Shown: positions 45,319 through 54,736, numbered from the stretch's first letter. The stretch: 64,000 bases of DNA from CAITWD01 sp963842065 (GCA_963842065.1 CAWJEW010000007.1:434001-498000), one strand, 5' to 3'. Notes: generated by a model from the sequence alone, not told the origin. Numbers and translations: made by a program.

Positions 45319-47800
45319 GGCGCTGACCATTGCCATGATCCTGGAGGCCAGGGACCAGGCCTCCGAGTTCATCGAGCGCGTCAAGGAGCAGATCTCGACG
45401 CTCGGCGAGACGGCCGAGGCCGCGACCGACCGCGTGGCGGCGGCCAGCGACAAGATGGACGACTCGCTGAAGGTGGCCGGCGACGCGGCCGACCGTGCCG
45501 GGGAGCAGTTCCGGGCGGCCTACGACGCGATGGACGAGAGCGCCGACGCCGCGGCTGGGGACATCGGTGACGCCTCCGATCGCGTGATTGCCGCCCAGGA
45601 TGAGATGGCCGCGGCCTACCAGCGCACCGCTGCGGTCGCCGACGAGGCGGCCGCCAGGACCGACGAGGCAGCGGCAGCCACCGAGGACTCGGCGGCCAAG
45701 ACCGACATGGCATCCGGCTCGATGGGCACCTTCTCCAAGATGGCCCTCGGCGCGGGGCTCGTGCTCGGCGGCGTGCTCGCCTACGGGATCGACAAGTCGA
45801 TCGACGCGGCCGAGCAGGGCGAGGTCTCCCAGGCCAAGCTCACTGCGGCCCTGCGTGCCACGCACCAGTCGGTGCAGGCGATGAGCCCCGTCCTCGATCA
45901 GGCCGAATCCTCGGCTCGCAACCTCGGCTTCGGCAACGACGCAGCCCGCTCGGCGCTGACATCGCTTGAGATCGCGACCGGATCGACCAAGCAGTCGGTC
46001 CAGGATCTCGGCCTGGCCGAAGGCGTGGCGCGGCTCAAGGGCATGGACCTGGCATCTGCGGCATCACTCGTCGCGAAGGCTCACGCGGGATCCGCGCGCG
46101 TGCTGACCCAGCTCGGGATCGCCTACGTGCCGGTGAACGCCCACGCCGCCGAGCTGACGGCCAAGTACAAGGCGCTCGGGGAGGCCGTGCCGCCACTGCT
46201 CGCCCAACAGGCAAAGCTCGAGGACAAGGAAGCCTCGGGCGCGGCCATCATGCAGGAGCTGACCGACAAGGTCCACGGCCAGGCGCAGGCCTACGCCGAC
46301 ACCGCCCAGGGAAAGATGGCGATCTTCCACGCCCAGCTCGAGAACCTCGAGGAGAACATCGGCAACGCCATGCTCCCCGCGCTGACGATGGTCACCGGCG
46401 GGCTCGCGTCGCTCGCCGGCTGGCTCGGCAAGAACACCGGGGTCGTGAAGATCCTCCTCGGTGTGATCGCCGGCCTGGCGGTGACCCTGATCGCGGTCGG
46501 GGTCGCCCAGAAGGTCTGGAACGCCGCGACGGCGATCGGCAATGCGGCGATGGCGGTCTACCGTGCCGGCGTTGCGGGGGTGCAGGCGGTGATGGGCCTG
46601 TTCACGGCCTCGACCGAGGAGGCGACAGAGGCCCAGATCGGGCTCGACGCCTCGATGGACGCGAATCCGATCGGCGTCATCGTCCTCGCCATCGTGGCGC
46701 TCGTGGCGATCATGTACGAGCTCTACGAACACGTCGCGATCGTGCGCGACATCTTCAACACGGCATTCGATGAGATCAAGGCGCACTGGGAGCAGGCGCT
46801 CATGATCTTCATGCCGCTGATCGCGGTCATCGCGCTGGTGGTTACCCACTGGCACGAGATCGAGGACGCCGCGAAGGACGTCCTCTCGGCGATCAAGGGG
46901 GCCTGGAACACGATCGCGTCCTGGTTCGACTCCAATGTGATCGAGCCGATCAAGAGCTTCTTCCAGACGATGTGGGACACCTTGCACGGCTGGGCCCAGG
47001 ACGCCCTGACCTTCATCGAGGGGCTCTGGAACGCCCTCGCGGGCTGGTTCAACTCGAACGTCATCGAGCCGATCAAGAGCTTCTTCGAGGACTTCTGGAA
47101 CCACGAGAAGCAGGGCTGGGAGGATCTTTGGAACGACGTGAAGGGCATCTGGTCGGCGGTCGCCGGGTGGATCTTCGACCACGTCGTCAGCCCGGTCCTG
47201 AGCTTCTTCGAGGTCCTCTGGGATGATGTCAAGTCCCTCGCATCGAAGGCATGGAACGACATCAAGGGCTACTTCTCCGACGCCGCGAGCTGGGCGGCAG
47301 GCGTCGTTCACGACATCGCGGGGGCGTTCGGTTCACTCTGGAGTGACGCATCAAACGCGGTTGAAGGCTTCGTCAACGATGTGGTCAACGCCATCAAAGC
47401 GATCCCCAGCGACATCGGGAGTCTGGCTGGCGGGATCATCCACGACCTCACATCAGGCCTGCCGGGGAAGATCGTAAGCGCGCTCGGCCTCGCCGCAGGC
47501 GGCCTTGTCATGTCGCCGACCCTTGCGGTCGTCGGCGAGGCGGGCCCCGAGGTCGTGATCCCGCTCGCGAACATCCCTGGCGGCGCCGGCGTGGTCAGCT
47601 CGGCCGGGAACGTCGCCCCACTGTCGGTGTCGTCTCCGGTGAGCGCGGCCGCGGGCGGTGGCGGTGGCGGCAATGTGATCGTCTACCTGACCATGCAGGG
47701 AGCGGTCTACGGTGACATCAACCAGGCCCTCGACGCGATGGGGCGCCAGCTTGCCACGGTGATCCTGCCCGCCTCCGGCACCCGGCTCTCGACCCGATGA
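45311..47800 (+). CDS. Phage tail tape-measure protein
   Basis: 829 aa from GTG (MAEALTIAMILEARDQASEF). Long alanine-rich coiled coil (residues ~10-140), Gly/Ala membrane-like segment (MALGAGLVLGGVLAYG), two hydrophobic helices (VVKILLGVIAGLAVTLIAV, MIFMPLIAVIALVVT), then tandem Trp-rich repeats in which SNVIEPIKSFF occurs twice, and the C-terminal LVMSPTLAVVGEAGPEVVIPL typical of actinophage tape measures. The usual upstream tail genes and chaperones are absent. Confidence 0.9.
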   Translation: MAEALTIAMILEARDQASEFIERVKEQISTLGETAEAATDRVAAASDKMDDSLKVAGDAADRAGEQFRAAYDAMDESADAAAGDIGDASDRVIAAQDEMAAAYQRTAAVADEAAARTDEAAAATEDSAAKTDMASGSMGTFSKMALGAGLVLGGVLAYGIDKSIDAAEQGEVSQAKLTAALRATHQSVQAMSPVLDQAESSARNLGFGNDAARSALTSLEIATGSTKQSVQDLGLAEGVARLKGMDLASAASLVAKAHAGSARVLTQLGIAYVPVNAHAAELTAKYKALGEAVPPLLAQQAKLEDKEASGAAIMQELTDKVHGQAQAYADTAQGKMAIFHAQLENLEENIGNAMLPALTMVTGGLASLAGWLGKNTGVVKILLGVIAGLAVTLIAVGVAQKVWNAATAIGNAAMAVYRAGVAGVQAVMGLFTASTEEATEAQIGLDASMDANPIGVIVLAIVALVAIMYELYEHVAIVRDIFNTAFDEIKAHWEQALMIFMPLIAVIALVVTHWHEIEDAAKDVLSAIKGAWNTIASWFDSNVIEPIKSFFQTMWDTLHGWAQDALTFIEGLWNALAGWFNSNVIEPIKSFFEDFWNHEKQGWEDLWNDVKGIWSAVAGWIFDHVVSPVLSFFEVLWDDVKSLASKAWNDIKGYFSDAASWAAGVVHDIAGAFGSLWSDASNAVEGFVNDVVNAIKAIPSDIGSLAGGIIHDLTSGLPGKIVSALGLAAGGLVMSPTLAVVGEAGPEVVIPLANIPGGAGVVSSAGNVAPLSVSSPVSAAAGGGGGGNVIVYLTMQGAVYGDINQALDAMGRQLATVILPASGTRLSTR

Positions 47801-47835
47801 TCAGCACAGGGCAGCACTGGTGCAGGGAGCCATAG
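47797..47835 (+). pseudogene. 12-codon remnant after the tape-measure gene
   Basis: ATG overlaps the tape-measure stop (ATGA) and encodes MISTGQHW before a TAG. Probably the truncated start of the next tail gene. 47836-48060 has no gene I can support. Confidence 0.4.
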
Positions 47836-48061
47836 CTGACGGTTGCGGGTCATGGCGCCGTGTGCATGAGCAATCGTCCCTTGCACGGCCTGCCGAGACC
47901 CGTGCTCAGCGGCTTCTCGGTCTCGGCGTGGCCGGTACCCGCACCGTGTCACGACTCACCCGATCGCTCTGTGCGGACAATGCCCCGACACGAGCCTCGA
48001 CTACCGAGCGGTGACCCTGTAGACGTGTCCCGTCTGTCCGATGTCTCACCTACGCTACGAT

Positions 48062-48075
48062 CGAACGTATGTTCG
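48062..48075. promoter_or_regulatory. LexA (SOS) box before the DprA-like gene
   Basis: CGAACGTATGTTCG matches the Gram-positive/actinobacterial LexA consensus CGAACRNRYGTTYG at every position. It lies 20 bp before the chosen start codon and just downstream of a TACGAT -10-like hexamer (48056-48061), a place where LexA would block transcription. Confidence 0.8.
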
Positions 48076-48095
48076 GTCTTGGAGGTGCCACAAGC

Positions 48096-49013
48096 GTGTA
48101 CGCGCCCAGCGAGCAGGCGGCCGTCCTTGCCCTGGTCAAGCATGCCCAGCAGGCGGAGGGCGAGTGGAGCCGAGTGGCGGATCTCATCGAGCGCGCCCGC
48201 AGTGCCCTCAGGATCGTTCGCGGAGACTGGACAGGGTTTGAGCCCGAGGACGTAGTCGCGAGCGCGCTTGTTCATAGCGTCGACGAGGGCGAACTCGGCG
48301 CATGGGACGCGATGATCCGCGTGTACGCTGGTCGGGGCATTCACCTGCTGACGATCCTTGACGACGGGTACCCGCGAAACCTTCGGTATGTGTTCAACCG
48401 CCCCCCATTTCTGTGGGTTCGCGGGACGCTGCTTCCGACCGACGACTACTCAATCGCGGTCGTAGGGACGCGAAGCGCCTCACGCGAGGGCCTGCGTCAG
48501 GCACGACTCCTGGCCGAGAATCTTGCGGGGCAGGGGGTCACGGTCCTATCCGGTCTCGCGCTTGGCATCGACGGCGCGGCCCACGAGGGTGCGCTCGCGG
48601 CCAGTGGTCGAACGGTCGCCGTCGTCGGGACGGGGATCACCAGGGTGTACCCGGCGCAGCACGCGCAGCTCTCCGATCGGATCATCGAGAGTGGCGGGGC
48701 CGTCGTGTCGCAGTTCTGGCCCGAGGCATCGCCGGCTCGGTGGACGTTCCCCATGCGCAACGCCGTCATGAGCGGAATGGCCGTCGGGACGGTGGTCGTC
48801 GAGGCGTCGAAGACAAGCGGCGCGAAGATGCAGGCACGCCTCGCCCTCGAGCACGGCAAGCGCCTGTTCCTCGTCGAATCCCTCGTTACCCGTGAGGAGT
48901 GGGCGGCCAGGTATGCCCAGCATCCGGCCACGACCGTGATCGCGAGCGTCAGCGACGTCATTGACGTGCTGACAGATCTCGCGCGCCCGACCGAGCAGCT
49001 CGCGCTCGGCTAG
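48096..49013 (+). CDS. DprA-like (SLOG-fold) protein
   Basis: 305 aa. The DprA/Smf Rossmann domain is residues ~100-270: IAVVGTRSASREG, VLSGLALGIDGAAHEGAL, the GTGITRVYP loop, FPMRNAVMSGMAVGTVVVEA and SGAKMQARLALEHGK. The N-terminal ~90 residues do not look like the DprA SAM domain, and the C-terminal winged helix is missing. GTG start chosen because GGAGGTG lies 8 bases upstream; the earlier in-frame ATG is inside the LexA box. Next to a ComF-like PRTase; possible SOS-induced DNA-processing or defence role. Confidence 0.82.
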   Translation: MYAPSEQAAVLALVKHAQQAEGEWSRVADLIERARSALRIVRGDWTGFEPEDVVASALVHSVDEGELGAWDAMIRVYAGRGIHLLTILDDGYPRNLRYVFNRPPFLWVRGTLLPTDDYSIAVVGTRSASREGLRQARLLAENLAGQGVTVLSGLALGIDGAAHEGALAASGRTVAVVGTGITRVYPAQHAQLSDRIIESGGAVVSQFWPEASPARWTFPMRNAVMSGMAVGTVVVEASKTSGAKMQARLALEHGKRLFLVESLVTREEWAARYAQHPATTVIASVSDVIDVLTDLARPTEQLALG

Positions 49014-49069
49014 CGGCCCAGGCGATGGTCCCTCAGCGGAGGACGGTGAGGGATCTCACCGATCCATAC

Positions 49070-50060
49070 CTAGATGATTGATTCCACGGGCTCAGGCGAC
49101 AAAGTCGACGAATGCACGGCTTGGTCGGCCGAGTTGGTGGTTGAGACTGATGCAGGCGGCGAGGCACAAAAAGCGCTGCAGGATGCGCTCTTTGATGCCC
49201 GCAAGGGTGCGGGCACCGTGGCGTTCGAGAGTGAGCAGGTCTTTGCAGGTCCAGAAAATCGACTCGATGCGCTGGCGGATCGGAGCGAGATGCAGGTCCG
49301 TCCCCGCCTCGTTTTTGCGGCGGGGACGGAGGATCTTGGCGTCCAGCTGGCTGACGGCATTGGCGAATTCGCGGCCGGCATAGCCCTTGTCGCCCAGGAG
49401 GGTCTCGCCGCCAGATCGCTCACAACGCGCCAGCAGCTCGAGGCCTACCACGCGTTCGTCACGTTTGGGCGAGGCGAGGGCAAGCGCACGCGGGGTCCCG
49501 TCGGGGGCGAAGATCGCGTGCAGACGAAAGCCCCAAAAGAAACGGGAGTGCGAGGCGCACCAGCCGTAGTCGGCCGCGTCGCCCAGGGCGGAGCGCTTGA
49601 CGGTCTCGCGGCTCTTGGCGCATTCGACCGGGGTCGAGTCGATCAACAGCAGATCGTCTGTGTAACCGGGGCTCTGGCTGGCAAACACGCACATCAGCCA
49701 CTCGATCGTGTCGGCCAACCGACGCCGACGCTTGTGGTATCCGGGCTGGGCAGGCAGCCCGGGAAACAGGTGGCAAAGGCGCCTGGCTGCGACCTTGAGA
49801 AACCGCCGATCGGATGGGATCCCCATGATTGTTTGGGCCACACAGAGTGTGATGACCTCCGCGTCGGTGACCACACGGCGGGCGTTTCCGGGGGGCTGTG
49901 GCAGGAGATCGTCCGCTGTGCAATAAACGGCGATGCAGAGAGCGTCGAGGTCGGCGTCCATCGTGGCCTCCAGGTCGACGGTGTGGTTAGCACCGCCGAC
50001 TTCGGCCTCTCTGTACAAAACCCCTTCGCCACGGCGATCGCCGTGGAATCAATCATCTAG
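49070..50060. mobile_element. IS982-family insertion sequence, copy 2
   Basis: 991 bp, same ends, length and encoded proteins as the copy at 17659-18649. Inserted in the ComF-like gene at a CTAG. Excising the element with one CTAG restores the frame exactly, which fixes its ends. Confidence 0.93.
49092..49961 (-). CDS. IS982-family transposase (copy 2)
   Basis: 289 aa, identical to the transposase at 17681-18550, with the same DDE residues (IDSTPVE, GDKGYAG, IESIF). It is transcribed against the DprA/ComF operon. Confidence 0.92.
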   Translation of the reverse strand: MDADLDALCIAVYCTADDLLPQPPGNARRVVTDAEVITLCVAQTIMGIPSDRRFLKVAARRLCHLFPGLPAQPGYHKRRRRLADTIEWLMCVFASQSPGYTDDLLLIDSTPVECAKSRETVKRSALGDAADYGWCASHSRFFWGFRLHAIFAPDGTPRALALASPKRDERVVGLELLARCERSGGETLLGDKGYAGREFANAVSQLDAKILRPRRKNEAGTDLHLAPIRQRIESIFWTCKDLLTLERHGARTLAGIKERILQRFLCLAACISLNHQLGRPSRAFVDFVA

Positions 50061-50872
50061 GCACCTTCACTCCGCCCCCAGCGCCGGCCGCCGGCATCTG
50101 CAACGTCTGCCACGGCGCGCCGCGGACTGGATATTCGCGATGCGAGAGCTGCCACCTCACCACGCACCAGGTCTCCCATCCAGTCGAGCTCGTCGTCCCG
50201 ATATCCCTGTACGCCCTGCAGAGTCAGTTGCATCACGTCCTACGTGCATACAAGGATGGGTACGACGCAGACGTTCGCGCCGAGCTGCGTCTCCAGGTTG
50301 CTGCACTGCTCTGGCGCTTTCTCTCTGCTCATGACGAGTGCATTGCTGCGGCAGCCGGACGACGGTGGGATGTGATCACGTCGGTCCCATCGAGCAAAGC
50401 GCGAGATGGCCTCCATCCGCTCGAGCGGGCCATTCAGAGCGCACCCGACCTCGACGACCAGTACCGGTCAACACTGAAACGCGGCGACGGTCCACTCGCA
50501 CACCGCCTGGCTAGTGACACGGGCTTCGCTGTGACACACGACGTCAGAGGGTGGAAGGTCCTCCTCATTGACGACACGTTCACGTCTGGAGCGCGAACCC
50601 AGAGTGCAGCTTCGGCTCTGACACTTGCTGGTGCGACCGTCGTTGCAGCTGTGCCCATTGGGCGCGTAATCAACCCTGACTTCAGCCCGGAGGCGGGAGC
50701 ACTCTGGGCGAACGCACGCAGCAGGGCGTTCGATTTCGGCGCGTGCTGCCTGGAATAGGCGCCGGATCCTCCGTCCGTTGCGCCGCCGGCCGAAGCGCCT
50801 GCTCAGCGCCGGCTCGATCTAACCGTGGCCGGGGGCCGCACCGTGCCGCACCGTGGGGCGAGCATCCTCGGC

Positions 50873-51574
50873 TTAAAGCGCCTCCAGGAGCATGGCGAGC
50901 TCATCCAGCCCCGCGCTGGGCAGCCCAGCTTGGCGCCACGTCATGTGGGCAGCCGAAACGAGGAGCATGACCCCAAACAGGAGGTCTGTGCAGACTCGGT
51001 CGGTGGTCGTCGCCGAGCGGCGCAGGATGCGGATCGACGTGCCCTCGACAGCGACATGTCCCTCGATGCTCCCGAGGCCAGCGTGGACACTCTGGCTCGA
51101 TTCCATGCGGTAGTACGTCATCTGGGCCCTGCGCGCGAACTCGGCCTCCTCGCGGCCACGCGCTGCGAACGCGTCGCTCACCCGCGCCGCGATGCGGGTG
51201 AGGTCGATCCGGCTGCCGTCATCAAGGTGGGTGACGTCATCGCCGCGACCTCGTGCGGCGTGCTTGTCCTGCCATTTCTGGTGCTCAACAAGCTTTCCGA
51301 CTGACACGTCGGGGTCCTCGCTGAGCACGTACGCGACCATTAGCCACTGCTCATAGAGAGAGCGCAGTGCGACGCCGAGTACGTCGTCGAGATCGGCATC
51401 GGCGAGCGCGACCACGCCCATCATCAGCCGCCGGCACCGAGAGGTGCCGGCGAGTGCGGTCGCAACATGGCGCGGCGGGTTCTCGAACACTCGCCGATCG
51501 TCTGACTCAGACGCGTCTACCGCACGGCGGGCCAGGTCATCTACGATCTCTCGGGGCACCCTGTGGTCATCCAT
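50873..51574 (-). CDS. DUF5677-like protein
   Basis: 233 aa, helical. The segment GVALRSLYEQWLMVAYVLSED resembles the conserved core of DUF5677 proteins, which recur in accessory and defence-type gene sets; function unknown. The end of the gene faces the ComF-like gene. Family assignment is from memory of the motif only. Confidence 0.6.
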   Translation of the reverse strand: MDDHRVPREIVDDLARRAVDASESDDRRVFENPPRHVATALAGTSRCRRLMMGVVALADADLDDVLGVALRSLYEQWLMVAYVLSEDPDVSVGKLVEHQKWQDKHAARGRGDDVTHLDDGSRIDLTRIAARVSDAFAARGREEAEFARRAQMTYYRMESSQSVHAGLGSIEGHVAVEGTSIRILRRSATTTDRVCTDLLFGVMLLVSAAHMTWRQAGLPSAGLDELAMLLEAL

Positions 51575-51671
51575 TCACACCCGATTATCGCCGCTGGCCA
51601 GGACTGAGAGCCTCGCCGCCCTGGCGACCGTGCCAAACGGCAGCACCCATGCGGGCCCCTCGACGAGGTGT

Positions 51672-51866
51672 TCAGGCACGACGGCGCCCCCGTCCCAGAA
51701 CCTGCCGAGGCGGCTCGTACTGGTGGAGCGTTCCCTCGCCCGACTCCTCATCTACCGCGTCGGCGATCCGCTCGAGCGCGTTGGCGATCCGGCTTAGGTA
51801 TTCGGCGATCGCCTCGAGGACCTGGGTCGGCTCTGATTCACTCCTGGGGCCCGGCTCGTCCGTCAT
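51672..51866 (-). CDS. Small coiled-coil protein
   Basis: 64 aa. One amphipathic helix (QVLEAIAEYLSRIANALERI) with heptad hydrophobics, flanked by acidic and basic tails. ATG overlaps the stop of the lipoprotein gene by 4 bases, so it is co-translated. No family recognised. Confidence 0.6.
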   Translation of the reverse strand: MTDEPGPRSESEPTQVLEAIAEYLSRIANALERIADAVDEESGEGTLHQYEPPRQVLGRGRRRA

Positions 51867-52390
51867 GACGCCGGGGCCTGAGGCAGGCCGAGATCGGTAC
51901 GGATGATGTCGGCGTCCGTATGGGTCTTTGTGAAGTCGGCGACGAACCCCTGGTCCCACTGATCTGCCGTATCGGCAGTGACCCCAGATGCGGTGTCGAG
52001 GACGCCGATCACAGCGGCAGAGTCGCGGGCCAGCGTGTCGACGTCGGTCCGGGTCTGCCCGGTGAACGGGATCGCAAGGAGGCGCGTGTCGGTCGTCTGC
52101 AGCGCGTTGGCCAGCGGCACGCTGATCGCGGCTAGCTGCGTCGCGGTCGCACTCTGGGGCAAGCTGTTGAACTGCCTCAGGAACTTCGACCCGGCGGCGT
52201 TGTACACGGCCACGGCGCTCAGGTAGTCGGCGCGCTGCTGGGCGATCGACAGGGCCGTCGGCGTTGTGGTCGCCGATGCGGTCGCGGCGGCAGAGTGCGA
52301 GGAGCCACCGCAGCCGGCGGCGACGGTGGCGCCGAGCAACACGGCCAGCGCACCGACTCCAAGACTCCTCGTCCGGCGCAGGGTGTCCAT
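51863..52390 (-). CDS. Putative lipoprotein
   Basis: 175 aa. Signal peptide with basic start (MDTLRRTRSLG), hydrophobic core and a lipobox ending VAAGC, then a Ser/Thr/Ala linker and a helical domain. Would be processed by Lgt. Prophage lipoproteins sometimes act in superinfection exclusion; that role here is speculation. Confidence 0.7.
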   Translation of the reverse strand: MDTLRRTRSLGVGALAVLLGATVAAGCGGSSHSAAATASATTTPTALSIAQQRADYLSAVAVYNAAGSKFLRQFNSLPQSATATQLAAISVPLANALQTTDTRLLAIPFTGQTRTDVDTLARDSAAVIGVLDTASGVTADTADQWDQGFVADFTKTHTDADIIRTDLGLPQAPAS

Positions 52391-52644
52391 GGCGACGAGC
52401 CTACTTGCAGGCCAGGTCGGATGCTGACCGTCTGGACGCAACTCGGGCGGCGATCCTGGCCGCTGACGCGTCAGCAATAGCGAAGCAGGGATGGCGCGCC
52501 ACGGCGCAGTGCTCCCGGTCCGCGATCAACCGTCGATGCGTCGTCGCGTCCGTTGGCGATACAGCAGCGACAGGCGGGCGAGCCTGTTGCCGGGCGTCGG
52601 TGCCCGTGCGGTCGCCCGGATGGCGGCCGCACCGGAGGGCAGCG
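52391..52644. other. Intergenic region, no supported gene
   Basis: 254 bp. Open frames on both strands look like composition artefacts. Confidence 0.35.
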
Positions 52645-53382
52645 TCAAGCGGACGGCGCGTCGATCTCGAGGTCGACGTCCGCAGTGAACGGCGGGTTGG
52701 CCAGATCGAACGGTCGCAGCGCGTCGCGACAGAGCGTCTCCACCCACTTGCGCGCCTCGGCGCGCTCGCGTCCGCGGACGCCCACCCGGAACGCGACCCT
52801 TGTGTGGTTGCCTTCCGTGACCAGGATCGGGAACTTGACGTCGGTAAGGTCCATGGCCATCTCGAACCGGGCCCGGATCGCCCGGATGATCTGCTGAGCG
52901 TTCTCTTCGCAGGTCCCCGAGATGTCGACGGTGCCCACCACCTCCGAGCCGGCCACGACGCGCGGCCTCCGACTCGGCATGCCATCGCCGCCCGCCGCCG
53001 ACCGTGGCTGACGGACAAACGCGTCGATCGCCTGGACCTGTGACGGCCCCGGCGCTCGGGGGACCGGCAAGTCCGGAAACGCGGCCGCGACAGCGCTCAC
53101 GCTCAGACTGATCCGCTCCCGGGATAGGAGATCCGCAAGTGGCCTTGGCTCGCAGTCCGCGTCTTTGGCGCGTAGGCCCCGCCGGACGGCGTTCGCCTCC
53201 GCGGCGAGCGCCAGCGAGTCGAGCAGCGCGTGCTCCGGGCTCCCGACCTCAAACGTCTCCGCCAGCCAGTGAGCCGCGGCGGGGTCCAAGTCGAAGACAG
53301 ATCCTTCTTCCACTCGCGCCATCCTCTGGTCGCGCGCTAGACCCGTCGGCGTCGCAACTCGGGCCGGTCGAATGACGCTCAC
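52645..53382 (-). CDS. Hypothetical protein
   Basis: 245 aa from a GTG preceded by GGGGGAC; an internal ATG at 53322 would give 225 aa. The C-terminal half has alternating strands (DVKFPILVTEGNHTRVAFRVGV, VETLCRDAL). No domain recognised. Confidence 0.55.
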   Translation of the reverse strand: MSVIRPARVATPTGLARDQRMARVEEGSVFDLDPAAAHWLAETFEVGSPEHALLDSLALAAEANAVRRGLRAKDADCEPRPLADLLSRERISLSVSAVAAAFPDLPVPRAPGPSQVQAIDAFVRQPRSAAGGDGMPSRRPRVVAGSEVVGTVDISGTCEENAQQIIRAIRARFEMAMDLTDVKFPILVTEGNHTRVAFRVGVRGRERAEARKWVETLCRDALRPFDLANPPFTADVDLEIDAPSA

Positions 53383-53509
53383 CGTCCCCCACGGGAGCCC
53401 CCCGTCCGCACCCCAGAGGCTATCGAGCCTGCACCTAGGGGGATACTCGCCGCTCGGGGAGTTTGACAGGGGGCAGGTTGCCGTGGGCGGAACGACCCGA
53501 ATCGGTCCG

Positions 53510-53989
53510 CTAGGCCGCTATTTGGCGTCTGGTTCGGAGCGAGACGACACTCGCGGTGACTGAGGGTTCTGTCGCCGTGCCGTTGAGCGAACTGGCACTG
53601 TGACACGCGGCCCCGATCGCCTCCAGCGTCCAATCCTCGTGCTTCGTGGCGGTGGCCGCTTGGAAGTTCAACGTTGTCACCGACGCCTCCCTGCTCTCCG
53701 AGAGCACCCGAAAGCGGTCCAGGTTGGCGTTGAGCCGCTGACGGATGAGCGCGACGGCCTCGATGCGATCGGACACGCTGCCGCCCGTGACGGCGACGGT
53801 GCCCGCGATCATCCAAACAGGTGTCCAGATCTCGTCATCTAAGACGGGCGCAGCGATCCGCTCATCGCCGCTCACCGGCCACTCGGACATGTATCCGGCA
53901 TCCGGATTGATCGCCCGCGCGACGGAGCAACGCTCACACTCGCCGTCGAGGCCACCATCGGAGGCCGAATGCCGGTACCAGTCATCCAT
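53510..53989 (-). CDS. Hypothetical protein
   Basis: 159 aa with an excellent GGAGG 8 bases before ATG (MDDWYRHSASDG). Contains a CERC pair near residue 20 and an amphipathic C-terminal region. Unrecognised. Confidence 0.6.
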   Translation of the reverse strand: MDDWYRHSASDGGLDGECERCSVARAINPDAGYMSEWPVSGDERIAAPVLDDEIWTPVWMIAGTVAVTGGSVSDRIEAVALIRQRLNANLDRFRVLSESREASVTTLNFQAATATKHEDWTLEAIGAACHSASSLNGTATEPSVTASVVSLRTRRQIAA

Positions 53990-54483
53990 GCCGATCCTCC
54001 AATCGATCAAGGCCGCCAGCAACATCGAACCCCATTTGCTGTCATGCCGTTCGTTCGGGCGGCGCTTTTGCGCCACGGGTCGTTGTGGACTTGGCAGCGA
54101 ATGCGGTCCCCGCGCAAGTGTCGTGACGGCGATGCCCGCGGCGCCCCTTTGCCGCTTCCCCCAAAGCGTCGATCGAGAGGCGCCGCAACACAGACGGACC
54201 GCTGCCACAACCGCCGCCTGCGTGTCACTCCACGACCGTGATCGGCAGGACGTGAAAATTACTTGACGGAAATTCGCCCGGCACGGCCCAGTTGGCGGCG
54301 TACGAGTACTAGCGGACCTGACCCTGATCCCTCGGGGAGTCACGGTTTCAGCAATTTCGGGGTTGGCTGGGCACCACGAGCGACCCACTGTCTGGCTCAT
54401 CCTCCGTCGTTCGAGCTGGTGCGGGCGCAACCGGGGCGGAACCGCGCCAGCGACCGCGGGGCACCGTGGCGTGGCCGTTCGAC

Positions 54484-54533
54484 GTAAGGCGCTGGCTCCG
54501 GCGGAGGACACTTCACCGGAGCGAGCGCCTTAC
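54484..54533. repeat. 18-bp inverted repeat (stem-loop)
   Basis: Arms 54484-54501 and 54516-54533 pair at 17 of 18 positions around a 14-base loop. No T-run follows, so it is not an obvious terminator. Confidence 0.6.
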
Positions 54534-54693
54534 GGGTGCCCCCGCAGACCGACAGGAGCACGCAGGCCACCGGAGCCGAACCGTGTTTGAGGAGTCGTCC
54601 CCATCAGGGATCGCATCCTCGTCGACGCGGCGACGCGCATGAGTGGAACCTACGACCGTTCCCGCCTGCGCGCTAGGGCGAGACGAAGGTCAA

Positions 54694-54736
54694 CGACGCC
54701 CCTCCGAGGCACCTCGGAAGCCTGGGAGGGGCGTCG
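54694..54736. terminator. 12-bp inverted repeat, possible terminator
   Basis: Perfect 12-bp arms (54694-54705 and 54725-54736), with a smaller hairpin CCGAG/CTCGG inside. No gene ends next to it. Confidence 0.4.

Larger units (their letters stand above)
49046..50758 (+). pseudogene. ComF-like phosphoribosyltransferase interrupted by IS982
   Basis: Codons 1-9 lie at 49046-49073 (MRDLTDPYL; GGAGG just upstream) and the rest at 50061-50758. Joining these, with one CTAG, gives a continuous 241-aa protein: zinc ribbon CNVC...CESC at residues ~20-40, then a PRTase fold with VITSVPSSK and the PRPP loop VLLIDDTFTSGA. The 32-bp spacing from the DprA-like gene shows an ancestral operon. A shortened product from a TTG at 50228 would lack the zinc ribbon. 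Confidence 0.85.

Noticed and set aside
48069..48095. ATG start for the DprA-like gene at 48069
   Set aside because: It lies inside the LexA box and lacks a ribosome site, while the GTG at 48096 has a perfect GGAGGTG 8 bases upstream.
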